64,000 nucleotides of DNA from Desulfuromonas acetexigens (GCF_900111775.1 NZ_FOJJ01000002.1:1-64000), one strand, 5' to 3'; shown: positions 1-8,942, counted from the first letter of the stretch. The notes: generated by a model not told the origin, from the letters alone. A program made the numbers and translations.

Positions 1-1558
1 GCAGGCCCGGAGCGGATCACGCCCGAAGCGAGGCCGCCAGGTTGCGCCGGGACGGCCGCGAAGAGAGGCCCGCCGGGCTGTTGCGACGGGCCGAACAAGG
101 CCGGAGAATGCCCGCCAGAGGCCACCGGCACAGAGGCCAAAGGGACCGCCCGAAGTGAGGCAGCCAGGCCGCCAGGTTGACCGGAACGGCCGCGAAGAGA
201 AGCCCGCCGGGGCTGTTGCGAGGGGTCGAAAAAGGCCAGAGAATGACCGCCAGGAGCCACCGGCACAGCGGCCAAGGGGACCGCCCGAAGCGGGGCCACA
301 GTAGGGAGCCCGCCGGGGCTTTCGGAGCCAGTTCAACAGACCGAAAGCCCGGAGCGGAACGCGCCCGCAGCCAGGCCGCCAGGTTGCCCGCGAAGAGAGG
401 CCCGCAGGGCTGTTGCGAAGGGGAAAATCAGGCCGGAGAGACCGCCTCGGATCATGACCGCCAGAACCCGCCGCCGAGGGTTCCGGGCCGTCCTGGGGGG
501 ATCGCCGCCGGGAGTCCGCAGGCCGCCGCAGAGAGGCCGCCGGAGCTCCCGGAACCAGTTCAGCAGACCGAAGGCCCGGAACGGATCGCGCCCGCAGCCA
601 GGCCGCCAGGTTGCCCGCGAAGAGAGGCCCGCAGGGCTGTTGCGAAGGGGAAAATCAGGCCGGAGAGGCCGCCCCGGATCATGACCGCCAGGAGCCACCG
701 GCACAGCGGCCAAGGGGACCGCCCGAAGCGGGGCCACAGTAGGGAGCCCGCCGGGGCTTTCGGAGCCAGTTCAACAGACCGCAGGCCCGGAGCGGATCAC
801 GCCCGAAGCGAGGCCGCCAGGTTGCGCCGGGACGGCCGCGAAGAGAGGCCCGCCGGGCTGTTGCAAAGGGGAAAATCAGGCCGGAGAGGCCGCCCCGGAT
901 CATGACCGCCAGGAGCCACCGGCACAGCGGCCAAGGGGACCGCCCGAAGCGGGGCCACAGTAGGGAGCCCGCCGGGGCTTTCGGAGCCAGTTCAACAGAC
1001 CGCAGGCCCGGAGCGGATCACGCCCGAAGCGAGGCCGCCAGGTTGCGCCGGGACGGCCGCGAAGAGAGGCCCGCCGGGCTGTTGCGACGGGCCAAACAAG
1101 GCCGGAGAATGCCCGCCAGAGGCCACCGGCACAGAGGCCAAAGGGACCGCCCGAAGTGAGGCAGCCAGGCCGCCAGATTGACCGGAACGGCCGCGAAGAG
1201 AAGCCCGCCGGGGCTGTTGCGAAGGGGAAAATCAGGCCGGAGAGGCCGCCCCGGATCATGACCGCCAGAACCCGCCGCCGAGGGTTCCGGGCCGCCCTGG
1301 GGGGATCGGTGAAGGGATCTCCGCCAGGAGCCCGCAGGCCGCCGCAGAGAGGCCGCCTTGACGCCTGGAACCAGTTCAGCAGACCGCAGGCATGGAGCGG
1401 ATCACGCCCGAAGCCAGGCCGCCAGGTTGCGCCGGGACGGCGACGAAGAGAAGCCCGCCGGGGCTGTTGCGAGGGGTCGAAAAAGGCCGGAGAATGACCG
1501 CCAGGAGCTACCGGAACGGCGGCCAAAAGGGACCGCCGCCAGGTCATGCAAGGATGGC
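1..1558. repeat. GC-rich mosaic array of imperfect direct repeats
   Basis: This stretch is a patchwork of repeated modules and contains no gene I can support. One module, beginning GCAGGCCCGGAGCGG and running about 85 bp to GGGCTGTTGC, starts at 1, 343, 570, 781, 1002 and 1386. A second module, beginning ATGACCGCCAGGAGCC and ending in TTCAACAGACCG, starts at 243, 681 and 902. A variant of it starts at 454 and 1258. Positions 1-221 recur almost exactly at 1002-1222, and 681-901 is followed by a near-identical 221-bp copy at 902-1122. Open frames exist on both strands because stop codons are rare at this GC content, but none has a ribosome binding site, a stable frame across copies, or a recognisable domain. 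The array runs off the left edge. Its function is unknown. Confidence 0.85.
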
Positions 1559-1678
1559 TCAGGCGACCAAATTAGGGGGAGGATTTTCCCACCCATTTCC
1601 CACCTTGATTTTGTGGGAATTTAGGCGGTATTTATGAGATTAAAAAGGCCATTTTTAGGGGTGATAATACCGTTAAAG

Positions 1679-1722
1679 CGTTTAGTGTTTTAATTGTCCG
1701 CGTTTAGTGTTTTAAATGTCCG
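1679..1722. repeat. 22-bp tandem duplication
   Basis: Two adjacent 22-bp units (1679-1700 and 1701-1722) share the core TTTAGTGTTTTAA and TGTCCG and differ at a single base. They lie in a short AT-rich strip between the GC-rich repeat mosaic and the lipoprotein gene. Repeated short motifs ending in TGTCCG resemble the multiple terminal repeats of some IS21-type insertion sequences, so this could be an IS remnant. No transposase is present and that reading is only a guess. Confidence 0.6.
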
Positions 1723-1751
1723 CGTACAGACCGGGGGACCGGAAATGAATC

Positions 1752-2675
1752 ATGACAAAGAGACTTAAATGCATTCTGGTCAGCCTGTCGATCGCCCTGC
1801 TCTTCGCCTGCGGCCAGGAACCTATCCCCAATCAGGTCGAAAAAACCGGGGCAGAAAAGCAGGCCGTAAGTCCGCCCACTACACCCCCAGAGAAAGCCGA
1901 CACCGTCGACATCCGCCTGGTGCCGGAACGGCCCAAAAGCGGTGAATGTCTGAAGGCAATCGTTACCGGGAAAAAAGATTCGCTGGTTTTGAAGTGGCGG
2001 GTCAACGGGGTGGAGTTGCCGGAACAGCGGGGGAACAGCCTGTGTGATGCCAATTTGCGGCGAGACGATCTGGTCGAAGCGTATCTTGCAGGAACAGAAA
2101 TTCGGGCCGAGGTCACGATCAGCAACACCCCCCCGCGCATTCTGGAAGTTTCGGCCAATATGGAGGCGTTCCAACAGAGGGAAGGTATCCGAATCGTGGC
2201 AGTAACCACCGACAGCGAAGGGGACGAGGTTGAATTACGTTATCGGTGGCTGATCAACGACGAGGAAGACCCCTTTTCCACCTCGGAAACTCTGGCCGCC
2301 GACCGTTACCGCAAGGGGGATCGAATTCAGGTCGAAGTCACCCCTTTCGACGGCTTCGACGAAGGGAACAGCCTTATCAGCCGGACTTTGACTATCCCCA
2401 ACACACCTCCGCACATTGTCTCTTCCCCCCCGGCGGGGTTTACCGATTCACAATATATTTATCAAATTCAAGCAGTCGATCCCGACGGCGACGAACTCAT
2501 TTACCGGTTAGATGAAGCACCCGCCGGCATGAGCATCGACGAAGTCGGACAAATCCGCTGGACCTTAACGGAGGCGACACCGGGAACCTATCCAATCAAA
2601 ATCACTGCCGAAGACCCCGATGGCGGCAAAATCACGCAAACATTTACCATAACCCTTGCATCCCCGGAGCGATAA
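1752..2675 (+). CDS. putative lipoprotein with Ig/cadherin-like repeats
   Basis: This 307-residue protein has a lipoprotein signal (hydrophobic residues 8-19, lipobox LLFAC with Cys20), so it is probably anchored to the outer or inner membrane. The remainder is beta-rich and repetitive. Three segments each open with an NTPP-like turn, and the last (about residues 220-305) has the pattern Y-x-I-x-A-x-DPDGD-x-L-x-Y ... W ... P-G-x-Y-x-I-x-I-x-A-x-DPDGG, typical of the He_PIG/cadherin-like immunoglobulin folds found in secreted bacterial proteins. No enzymatic motif is visible. The ATG at 1752 is preceded by a GGA-containing weak ribosome binding site. It converges on the response regulator gene with only 8 bp between the two stop codons. 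Its role may be adhesive or structural; this is an inference from the fold. Confidence 0.75.
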   Translation: MTKRLKCILVSLSIALLFACGQEPIPNQVEKTGAEKQAVSPPTTPPEKADTVDIRLVPERPKSGECLKAIVTGKKDSLVLKWRVNGVELPEQRGNSLCDANLRRDDLVEAYLAGTEIRAEVTISNTPPRILEVSANMEAFQQREGIRIVAVTTDSEGDEVELRYRWLINDEEDPFSTSETLAADRYRKGDRIQVEVTPFDGFDEGNSLISRTLTIPNTPPHIVSSPPAGFTDSQYIYQIQAVDPDGDELIYRLDEAPAGMSIDEVGQIRWTLTEATPGTYPIKITAEDPDGGKITQTFTITLASPER

Positions 2676-2683
2676 ACCCCTTT

Positions 2684-4027
2684 TCACTCCTCCCCCATCT
2701 CCTTCACTTTGTAAACCAGGGCCCGCAGGCTGATTTCCAGCAGGCGGGCCGCTTTTGTCTGGTTGCCGTTGGTGGCGGCCAGGGCCTTGCGGATGTATTC
2801 CTTTTCAAGTCGCGCCACGGCCTGCTTGAGGGAATAATCCTCGTCCCGATCCCGTTCGCGGCGGCGGACTTCCCAGGGGAGCGCGACCTGATCGACCCAT
2901 TCCCCCCGGCAGAAGATCAGGGTCTTTTCCATGAGATTTTCCAGTTCGCGGACGTTGCCGGGCCAGCCGTAGTTTTCGAGGGCGGCAACGGCGTCGGCGG
3001 TGAGGCGCGGCAGAGAGCGGCCTTCGCGGCGGGCGGCGGCGGCGAGAAAGTGCTCGGCGAGGAGGGCGATATCCTTCTTGCGCTCGCGCAGGGGCGGGAT
3101 GTGGACATCGACCACCGCCAGGCGAAAATAGAGATCCTCGCGAAACCGTCCGGCGGCCACTTCTTCCCGCAGGTTCCGGGCGGTGGCGGCGAGGACGCGG
3201 ACATCGACCTTGCGCGGCTTGCTGTCGCCAACCCGCAATACCTCCCCTTCCTGCAACACCCGCAGCAACTTCGGTTGCAGCTCCGCCGGCAGTTCGCCGA
3301 TTTCGTCGAGAAAGAGCGTGCCGCCGTGAGCGGCGCCGAAGAGTCCCTGGCGGTCGCGGTCGGCGCCGGTGAAGGCACCCTTGGCGTGGCCGAAGAGTTC
3401 GCTTTCGAGCAGCCCGGCGGCGATGGCACTGCAATTCACCGCGACGAAAGGAGCCTCGCGGCGCGGCCCGCCTTCGTGCAGGGCGCGGGCGACGAGTTCC
3501 TTGCCGGTGCCGGTCTCGCCGGTGATGAGAACCGGCGAGGTCACGGCAGCCAGGGTCGCGACCCGGGCCATGACCGCCGCCATCGCCTCGCTCGCGTAAA
3601 TCGGCTCGCGCCCGCGCCGTTCCCCGGCGAGGGCCTGTTTGAGGCGGGCGTTTTCCTGTTGCAGGCCGAGGCGCTCCTCGGCCTTCTTCACCGCCAGCAC
3701 CACTTCGTCGGGCTTGAACGGTTTGGAGATGTAGTCGTAGGCCCCCTGCTTCATGCACTCCAGGGCGGTATCGACGGAGCCGTAGGCGCTCATCATGATC
3801 ACCGTGAGATGGATGCCTTTCTCGCGCAGGGCACGGAGAAAGGCGAGACCGTCCATATCCGGCATGCGGATGTCGCAGAGGGCGAGCAGGCACTCCCGCT
3901 CCGCGATAACCATCAACGCCGCCGCGCCATTCTCGGCCTCGACCACGGCATAGCCCTGCTTCTCCAGCACCAGCCGTAACATATGCCGCATCGGCCCTTC
4001 GTCATCGATGATCAGAATCGGTTTCAT
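2684..4027 (-). CDS. sigma-54-dependent response regulator, NtrC/ZraR type
   Basis: A 447-residue two-component regulator that should activate sigma-54 promoters on phosphorylation. The receiver domain (about 1-118) has acidic residues D8/D9, phospho-acceptor D52 in [11 protein letters not shown], and K102 in SKPF. The AAA+ domain has Walker A GETGTGKE near residue 170, the sigma-54-contacting GAFTGA loop near 216, and Walker [10 protein letters not shown] Fis-type helix-turn-helix ([20 protein letters not shown]) closes the protein. I chose the ATG at 4027 over an in-frame start 14 codons upstream because it begins the receiver domain correctly and has AAGGAAA a few bases before it. The partner is the histidine kinase just upstream on the same strand. 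Targets cannot be told from this window. Confidence 0.93.
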   Translation of the reverse strand: MKPILIIDDEGPMRHMLRLVLEKQGYAVVEAENGAAALMVIAERECLLALCDIRMPDMDGLAFLRALREKGIHLTVIMMSAYGSVDTALECMKQGAYDYISKPFKPDEVVLAVKKAEERLGLQQENARLKQALAGERRGREPIYASEAMAAVMARVATLAAVTSPVLITGETGTGKELVARALHEGGPRREAPFVAVNCSAIAAGLLESELFGHAKGAFTGADRDRQGLFGAAHGGTLFLDEIGELPAELQPKLLRVLQEGEVLRVGDSKPRKVDVRVLAATARNLREEVAAGRFREDLYFRLAVVDVHIPPLRERKKDIALLAEHFLAAAARREGRSLPRLTADAVAALENYGWPGNVRELENLMEKTLIFCRGEWVDQVALPWEVRRRERDRDEDYSLKQAVARLEKEYIRKALAATNGNQTKAARLLEISLRALVYKVKEMGEE

Positions 4028-4058
4028 GGGTTTTCCTTGCCCCGTGAACAAAAAGATC

Positions 4059-4127
4059 GGGCGATTCATGAATCGCCCCTACCTGGCATGTCGGTTTTCG
4101 GTTGTAAGGGCGCAGCATGCTGCTCCC
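4059..4127. repeat. pair of extragenic palindromes
   Basis: Two dyads lie side by side between the kinase and regulator genes. The first, GGGCGATTCATGAATCGCCC (4059-4078), is a perfect 20-bp palindrome. The second (4108-4127) is built around the perfect 12-mer GCAGCATGCTGC, with flanking GGG and CCC. Both would fold into hairpins in the kinase-regulator transcript. They look like repetitive extragenic palindromes and might attenuate transcription or protect the message end. Confidence 0.75.
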
Positions 4128-4132
4128 CTACG

Positions 4133-4181
4133 CCTCACCCCTCACCCCTCACCCCTCACCCCTCACCCCTCACCCCTCACC
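4133..4181. repeat. 7-bp tandem repeat (CCTCACC x 7)
   Basis: Seven uninterrupted copies of CCTCACC. The histidine kinase reading frame enters the array from the right, and its stop codon (4163-4165) lies inside a repeat unit. The last few kinase residues, ending EVRGEG, are therefore repeat-encoded. Similar CTCGCTCCTCG and CTCGTCC repeats continue to about 4206. A change in copy number would shift the C-terminus of the kinase. Confidence 0.85.
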
Positions 4182-5638
4182 TCGCTCCTCGCTCCTCGTC
4201 CCTCGTTCCTCAACCATACCCGAAACTCACTCCCCAACCCCGGCGTCGAAATCACCTCGATGCGGCCGTCGGCATCTTCGACGATGCGTTGGCAGATGGC
4301 CAGGCCGAGGCCGCGGCCGGTGGCTTTGGTGGTGTAGAAGGGGTCGAAGAGATGGGCACGGACCTCTTCGCTCAGGCCGATGCCGCTGTCCTTGACCGCG
4401 AGCCGGACCCACTCCCCTTCCACGGCGCCGGAAAGGCGGATGGCACCCCCCACCGTGGTGGCATCGCGGGCGTTGAGGAGCAGATTCACCAGCACCTGCT
4501 GCAGGCGGTGGGGGTCCATGTGAATGCCGGGGAGCTGCTCGGGGAGTTCGTCGAAAAGGCGGCGCTGATCGAAGACCCCCTGATGCCGGAGCAGGTCGAG
4601 CACCTCGCGCCCGAGAGCGACGGGATCGAAGGCTTCACGGACTTCGGCGGCGGGCTTGGCGAAGTCGAGCAGTTCGCGGACCAGGCGGTCGATGCGTCCG
4701 GTTTCGGCCAGGGAGCGCTCGGCAAGATCCCGCTGCGCGGGGTCGGTCAAATCCCCCTTGAGCAGTTCGAGATAGCCGACGACGGCACCCAGGGGATTGC
4801 CGATCTCATGGGCCATCCCCGCCGCCAGATGGCCGACGGAAGCCATCTTTTCGGAGCGGATGAGTTCGTCGCGGGTCCGGCGCAGCGAGGCAATCATATG
4901 ATTGAAGGAGGCGGTCAGTTCGGCGATTTCTCGGGGGCCTTCGACGGCGAGGGTCGCCTGCAGGTTGCCGCTGGCGACTTCGGCGGTGAGGGAGCGCAGA
5001 CGGCCGATGGGGCGGACGACGTTGCGCCCGAGCAGGTAGAGACCGAAGAGGATGAGGATGGCGCCATAGGCGGCGACGTAGAAGAAGACCAGACGGCGGG
5101 CTTCGGCGATGCGCCCGCCGATGTCGGCGAGGGAAAAGCGCGCGTGCAGCACGCCAAGGCGTTCCCCGTTGCGCAGCAAGGGGACATCCAGGGTCAGGCT
5201 GCCTGGGTGCTCGCTGTCGGCCGCCAGCCAGTTGGAGGAATAATCGACGGTGACACGAGCCTCGTCGAGGGATGGCGGCGGGTCGCGATGGAGGGCGGAG
5301 TCGCCGCCGTAACTCGCCAGAGGGAGGCCGGCGGCGTCGCACAGGGTCCAGTCGACCAGCCCGGCGGGATGGACCAGCGGCATGAGCGCCGCCCGCGCCC
5401 GCGCCGCCCGCGCCCGCGCCGCCCGCGCCCGCGCCGCCCGCGCATCGGGCGCGTCATCCCCGGCACTGAGGGAGCGGCCGAGCACCTCCACCGTCGCCCG
5501 CGCCCCGGCGACGCGCTGGGATACGAGTTCCTTCTCGGTCAGCTTGAGCAGCAGAAAACCGACGAAGAGCAGCGCCGCTCCGAGCAGAATCGCCAGATTG
5601 ACGAGTATTTCAGTACGCAAGCCGACACTTCTGGACAC
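4163..5638 (-). CDS. membrane sensor histidine kinase
   Basis: A 491-residue kinase that should autophosphorylate and pass phosphate to the NtrC-type regulator downstream. Order of parts: transmembrane helix about 13-33; extracytoplasmic sensor region about 34-180; second helix about 183-203 (FFYVAAYGAILILFGLYLLG); HAMP about 204-258; dimerisation/phospho-acceptor domain with MAHEIGNPLG (His near 277); then a HATPase domain with N-box LLLNARDA, G1 KDSGIGL and G2 TGRGLGLAI. The start is GTG at 5638. The sensor region contains a run of Ala-Arg repeats encoded by a 15-bp DNA repeat, and the C-terminal tail is encoded by 7-bp repeats, both unusual. The input signal is unknown. Confidence 0.92.
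   Translation of the reverse strand: MSRSVGLRTEILVNLAILLGAALLFVGFLLLKLTEKELVSQRVAGARATVEVLGRSLSAGDDAPDARAARARAARARAARARAALMPLVHPAGLVDWTLCDAAGLPLASYGGDSALHRDPPPSLDEARVTVDYSSNWLAADSEHPGSLTLDVPLLRNGERLGVLHARFSLADIGGRIAEARRLVFFYVAAYGAILILFGLYLLGRNVVRPIGRLRSLTAEVASGNLQATLAVEGPREIAELTASFNHMIASLRRTRDELIRSEKMASVGHLAAGMAHEIGNPLGAVVGYLELLKGDLTDPAQRDLAERSLAETGRIDRLVRELLDFAKPAAEVREAFDPVALGREVLDLLRHQGVFDQRRLFDELPEQLPGIHMDPHRLQQVLVNLLLNARDATTVGGAIRLSGAVEGEWVRLAVKDSGIGLSEEVRAHLFDPFYTTKATGRGLGLAICQRIVEDADGRIEVISTPGLGSEFRVWLRNEGRGARSEVRGEG
5386..5443. repeat. 15-bp in-frame coding repeat in the kinase gene
   Basis: Almost four copies of GCGCCGCCCGCGCCC sit inside the histidine kinase gene. As 15 is a multiple of three, they encode a five-residue period, ARARA with one doubled Ala, giving a stretch of about 20 Ala/Arg residues in the predicted extracytoplasmic sensor region. 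Copy number could vary without breaking the frame. Confidence 0.85.
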
Positions 5639-5726
5639 CTTGGACTCCCCTCCCCCACAACAAAGCTACCTTGTCATTCTAAGGACTTCGCCGCGACAAT
5701 ACAACAGGCTTGGCGGACGGCGCCGG

Positions 5727-6800
5727 TCACCCCTCAGCCCGCCGCAACCAGGCCTCGAAACGCTCTCGCGCCCCTGGGGAGAGAATCCGGGCGAAGGTTT
5801 CCCGATTGTAGAGATAGAGGCAGTGCCGGATCGAGGTGTAGGGGCTGAAGGTCCGCTCGGCGCTTTCGGCGAGATACGCCTCGCGGTAGTCGCGAACGGT
5901 CTTCAGATGTTCAATCAGACTTCGATGCAGATCGGACTTTTTGAAATCGCGGTCGAGTTTGAGGATATCCTCGACAAAGCCGTCGACCTTGAAATCCTCG
6001 AATTCGAAATCGCGAAAGAAATGCCGGGCGATGCGCATAAAGTTGAAGGCGTTCGCGGTCTTTTCACTGGCCGCTCCGGCCGTCTCTCCCGCGCCACCGC
6101 CGTTACTCCCCGTCGGTTCGCCGATCGGTTCGACCCGGGCTTTCTGGATCAGTTCTTCGGTGGCATTGCGGATCTCTTTAAATTCCCGGTCCGCCAGTTC
6201 AAAGAGGGCGGAGAGAACGTTGATCCGGCGTTTGAGCTCATTGGGGATCGATTTTTTGTATTTGATCTTGTGATCGAGGACACTCCAGGCATCCTGAATC
6301 AGGGAGCGGATCTGCACCTCGAAGGGCAGATCGGCATAGGCGGCGAACTTGGGCAGGGCTGCCCGCGCTTCGGGCAAGGCCAGGTCCATGTGCAACCCTT
6401 TGTAGCCGAAGGAATCCTCGGTGCTTTCCAGGGCCGAAATCTTGTCGGTCACGTCGATAATGCGGAAATGCCGCTTGAGCACTTCGGCGACGGGAACGAT
6501 CTGGTCTTCGTAGGGGCAGATGATGCGGATGCCGATGAGATCGGTCAGATAGTTCCTGATTTCATAGGGCTGCCCGGCGGCTTCCAGCTTACTCTGGTAT
6601 TTGCGGTGAAATTTTTTGACGCACTCTTCCCGATCCTTGACCCGCCCTTCGACGGCCGTCACCTCGCCGACCTCCGCCGCCTTGAGCAGCTGGGAGATCA
6701 TCCGCATATAGCCGTTCTTGACGCTGTTCAGGCGGGCCCGATTGCTGTCGTAAAATTTGTAAAAAGTACGTTTTTCCAGTTCAAAATCGAGAGAGGCCAA
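5727..6800 (-). CDS. stand-alone RelA/SpoT-domain (p)ppGpp synthetase
   Basis: A 357-residue protein with one RelA/SpoT synthetase domain (about residues 40-200) and neither the HD hydrolase nor the TGS/ACT domains of long RelA/SpoT enzymes, so it belongs with the small alarmone synthetases. Visible motifs are LTDLIGIRIICPYEDQI, SFGYKGLHMDL (equivalent to GYRAVHY) and FEVQIRSLIQDAWSVLDHKI near 160-180. It should transfer pyrophosphate from ATP to GTP or GDP. The C-terminal 150 residues are a charged extension I do not recognise. The start is TTG at 6800, supported by AGGAG six bases upstream. It is divergent from pgm across a 246-bp promoter region that contains a perfect 16-bp palindrome. 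Confidence 0.87.
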   Translation of the reverse strand: MASLDFELEKRTFYKFYDSNRARLNSVKNGYMRMISQLLKAAEVGEVTAVEGRVKDREECVKKFHRKYQSKLEAAGQPYEIRNYLTDLIGIRIICPYEDQIVPVAEVLKRHFRIIDVTDKISALESTEDSFGYKGLHMDLALPEARAALPKFAAYADLPFEVQIRSLIQDAWSVLDHKIKYKKSIPNELKRRINVLSALFELADREFKEIRNATEELIQKARVEPIGEPTGSNGGGAGETAGAASEKTANAFNFMRIARHFFRDFEFEDFKVDGFVEDILKLDRDFKKSDLHRSLIEHLKTVRDYREAYLAESAERTFSPYTSIRHCLYLYNRETFARILSPGARERFEAWLRRAEG

Positions 6801-6918
6801 GGGCGGCTCCTGCTGTTTGGAGGATGGTCGCGACGACCGCGGAAGCGGGTCGCGCGCCGGTTTGGATCGTGCCGACGCTTATTATTGTAACTCATGAATT
6901 GTCCGGCGGCGACAGTTA

Positions 6919-6934
6919 GGGATGAATTCATCCC
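6919..6934. promoter_or_regulatory. 16-bp perfect palindrome in divergent promoter region
   Basis: GGGATGAATTCATCCC is a perfect palindrome midway between the alarmone synthetase gene (minus strand) and pgm (plus strand). A TTGACA hexamer (6940-6945) follows directly, without a convincing -10 partner. On the minus strand TACAAT (6884-6889) could be the -10 of the synthetase gene. The palindrome is a plausible operator for either gene; no regulator can be named. Confidence 0.45.
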
Positions 6935-7046
6935 GCGCCTTGACAGAAATTTAATAACTGCTAAGTTCCAAGGGTTTCATCCCCTTTTGGCCTTATTCCC
7001 GAGGACGGAAGCCGTCCTCTTCGCCTTCGCCGAGGAGACTCGATTC

Positions 7047-8699
7047 ATGGCCCTGCATCCCCTGGCCGGACAACCGGCCCCGAAAAGCCTGCTCCCCAAC
7101 ATCCCCCGTCTGATCAGCGACTACTACACCCGCCGCCCCGACCCGAACGATCCCGCTCAGCTCGTCGCCTTCGGCACTTCGGGGCATCGCGGCGCGGCGA
7201 CGAAACAGACCTTCAACGAATGGCACATTCTCGCCATTGTCCAGGCGATCTGCGACTACCGCAAGCAGGCGGGGATTTCCGGGCCGCTCTTTCTCGGCAT
7301 GGACACCCACGCCCTCTCCGAACCGGCTCACGCCGGCGCCCTGGAAGTGCTCGCCGGCAACGGCGTCGAGACGCGCGTCGCCAAGGATTTCGGCTACACG
7401 CCGACGCCGGTCATCTCCCACGCCATCTTGGCCTACAATCGCGGCTCTCAGGCGGATCAGGCCGACGGCATCGTCATCACCCCTTCGCACAACCCGCCGG
7501 ACAACGGCGGCATCAAGTACAACCCGCCCAACGGCGGCCCGGCCGACACCGACGTCACCGGTTGGATCGCCGACCGCGCCAACGGCTATCTGCGCGACGC
7601 CCTGCGCGGGGTCAAGCGGTTTGCGCTGGTTGAGGCACTAGCCGCGCCGACGACGCAAATGCACGATTACGTCACCCCCTATGTGGCCGATCTGGCCAAC
7701 GTCATCGACATGGAGGCCATCGCCAAGGCCGGGCTGCGCATCGCCGCCGACGCCCTCGGTGGCTCGGGGCTCGGTTTCTGGCGGCCCATCGCCGAGAAAT
7801 ACGGGCTGAACATCGAGCTCATCAACGGCCATCCCGACCCGACCTTCAGCTTCATGAGCGTCGATAAGGACGGCAAGATCCGCATGGACTGCTCCTCCGC
7901 CAGCGCCATGGCCGGGCTGATCCAGCTCAAGGACAAGTACGACATCGCCTTCGGCAACGATCCCGATTTCGACCGCCACGGCATCGTCACTCCCTCGGCG
8001 GGGTTGATGAACCCCAACCACTACCTGGCGGTGGCGATCAACTATCTTTTCGCCAACCGCGCCGGTTGGCGCAAGGATGCGGCGGTGGGCAAGACGTTGG
8101 TCTCCTCGTCGATGATCGACCGGGTGGCGGCATCCCTGGGGCGCCCCCTGGCCGAGGTACCGGTCGGCTTCAAGTGGTTCGTCGACGGCCTGGTCGACGG
8201 CTCCTACGGCTTCGGCGGCGAGGAGAGCGCCGGCGCTTCCTTCCTGCGCCGGGACGGCACGGTTTGGACGACGGACAAGGACGGCTTCATCCTCGCCCTG
8301 CTGGCCGCCGAGATCACCGCCGTCACCGGTCGCGATCCGGCGCAGCACTATCAGGAACTGACCGCCCGCTTCGGCGCGCCGGTCTACGACCGCATCGACG
8401 CCGTAGCCACTTCCGCGCAAAAGGCGGTGCTGGAAAAACTCTCGCCGGAGATGATCAGCGCCGCGACCCTGGCCGGCGAGCCGATCACCGCCAAGCTCAC
8501 CCGCGCTCCGGCCAACGGCGCCGAGATCGGCGGCCTCAAGGTCGTCACCGAAAACGGCTGGTTCGCCGCCCGCCCTTCGGGGACGGAGGAGATCTACAAG
8601 ATCTACGCCGAATCCTTCAAAGGGGCCGAGCATCTGAAACAGATTCAGCAGGAGGCCCAGGCCATCGTCAGCGCCGCCTTCACCGCCGCCGGCGTCTGA
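7047..8699 (+). CDS. pgm: phosphoglucomutase (alpha-D-glucose phosphate-specific)
   Basis: A 550-residue enzyme that interconverts glucose 1-phosphate and glucose 6-phosphate, feeding glycogen and cell-envelope sugar synthesis. Family motifs are complete: GTSGHRG near the N-terminus, the phosphoserine loop [15 protein letters not shown], the metal-binding DPDFDRHG, the sugar-binding [10 protein letters not shown], and the phosphate-binding [15 protein letters not shown] at the end. Length matches bacterial Pgm. The ATG at 7047 is chosen because GAGGAG lies just upstream and it begins the conserved [12 protein letters not shown]-terminus; the open frame extends 51 codons further up without homology. 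A hairpin follows about 100 bp after the stop. It is probably monocistronic. Confidence 0.95.
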   Translation: MALHPLAGQPAPKSLLPNIPRLISDYYTRRPDPNDPAQLVAFGTSGHRGAATKQTFNEWHILAIVQAICDYRKQAGISGPLFLGMDTHALSEPAHAGALEVLAGNGVETRVAKDFGYTPTPVISHAILAYNRGSQADQADGIVITPSHNPPDNGGIKYNPPNGGPADTDVTGWIADRANGYLRDALRGVKRFALVEALAAPTTQMHDYVTPYVADLANVIDMEAIAKAGLRIAADALGGSGLGFWRPIAEKYGLNIELINGHPDPTFSFMSVDKDGKIRMDCSSASAMAGLIQLKDKYDIAFGNDPDFDRHGIVTPSAGLMNPNHYLAVAINYLFANRAGWRKDAAVGKTLVSSSMIDRVAASLGRPLAEVPVGFKWFVDGLVDGSYGFGGEESAGASFLRRDGTVWTTDKDGFILALLAAEITAVTGRDPAQHYQELTARFGAPVYDRIDAVATSAQKAVLEKLSPEMISAATLAGEPITAKLTRAPANGAEIGGLKVVTENGWFAARPSGTEEIYKIYAESFKGAEHLKQIQQEAQAIVSAAFTAAGV

Positions 8700-8801
8700 A
8701 AGATCCGCTCAAAGCCTTGCGCCCCCGGGTTAACTAACTTGGGATATGCCTATTCAAGCAGCCCCCCTCCTTCCTCCCCCCTCCGGGTGGAGAACTCTTT
8801 G

Positions 8802-8822
8802 CCCTCCCCCAGCGGGGGAGGG
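8802..8822. terminator. hairpin downstream of pgm
   Basis: CCCTCCCCC and GGGGGAGGG pair as a perfect 9-bp stem around a 3-base loop. The run of A, not T, about 12 bases later is not a classical plus-strand T-tract, so it may be a common GC-rich extragenic hairpin rather than a strong terminator. The region 8700-8880 holds nothing else I can name. Confidence 0.4.
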
Positions 8823-8912
8823 GTGGGTGGGGGCAAAAAAGCTGAATGAGTAGCCAGCGTACTTCTGACTAACTATCCGAGGGCGCGAGACTTTTTATCC
8901 TCATGAAATTTA

Positions 8913-8942
8913 TTGACAGCGCCCGCGGCAAAGGCGCATAAT
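8913..8942 (+). promoter_or_regulatory. sigma-70-type promoter of the arsR-family gene
   Basis: TTGACA (8913-8918) and CATAAT (8937-8942) are separated by 18 bp, a near-consensus housekeeping promoter. Transcription would begin near 8949, leaving a leader of over 200 bases before the ArsR-family start at 9165. Confidence 0.7.

Noticed and set aside
1-1558. Several overlapping open frames on both strands (Arg/Pro/Gly-rich, 60-240 residues)
   Set aside because: They run through repeats on both strands, change frame between repeat copies, have no ribosome binding sites and show no domain. Low stop-codon frequency at high GC explains them.
1-1558. CRISPR array
   Set aside because: Repeat units are long, unequal and of several types; spacers are not unique and there are no cas genes.
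3983-5848. 621-residue plus-strand open frame
   Set aside because: It is antisense to the histidine kinase and the end of the alarmone synthetase, both of which have clear domains.
8802-8822. Strong rho-independent terminator for pgm
   Set aside because: The hairpin is perfect, but there is no T-run on the plus strand after it, so it is listed only at low confidence.
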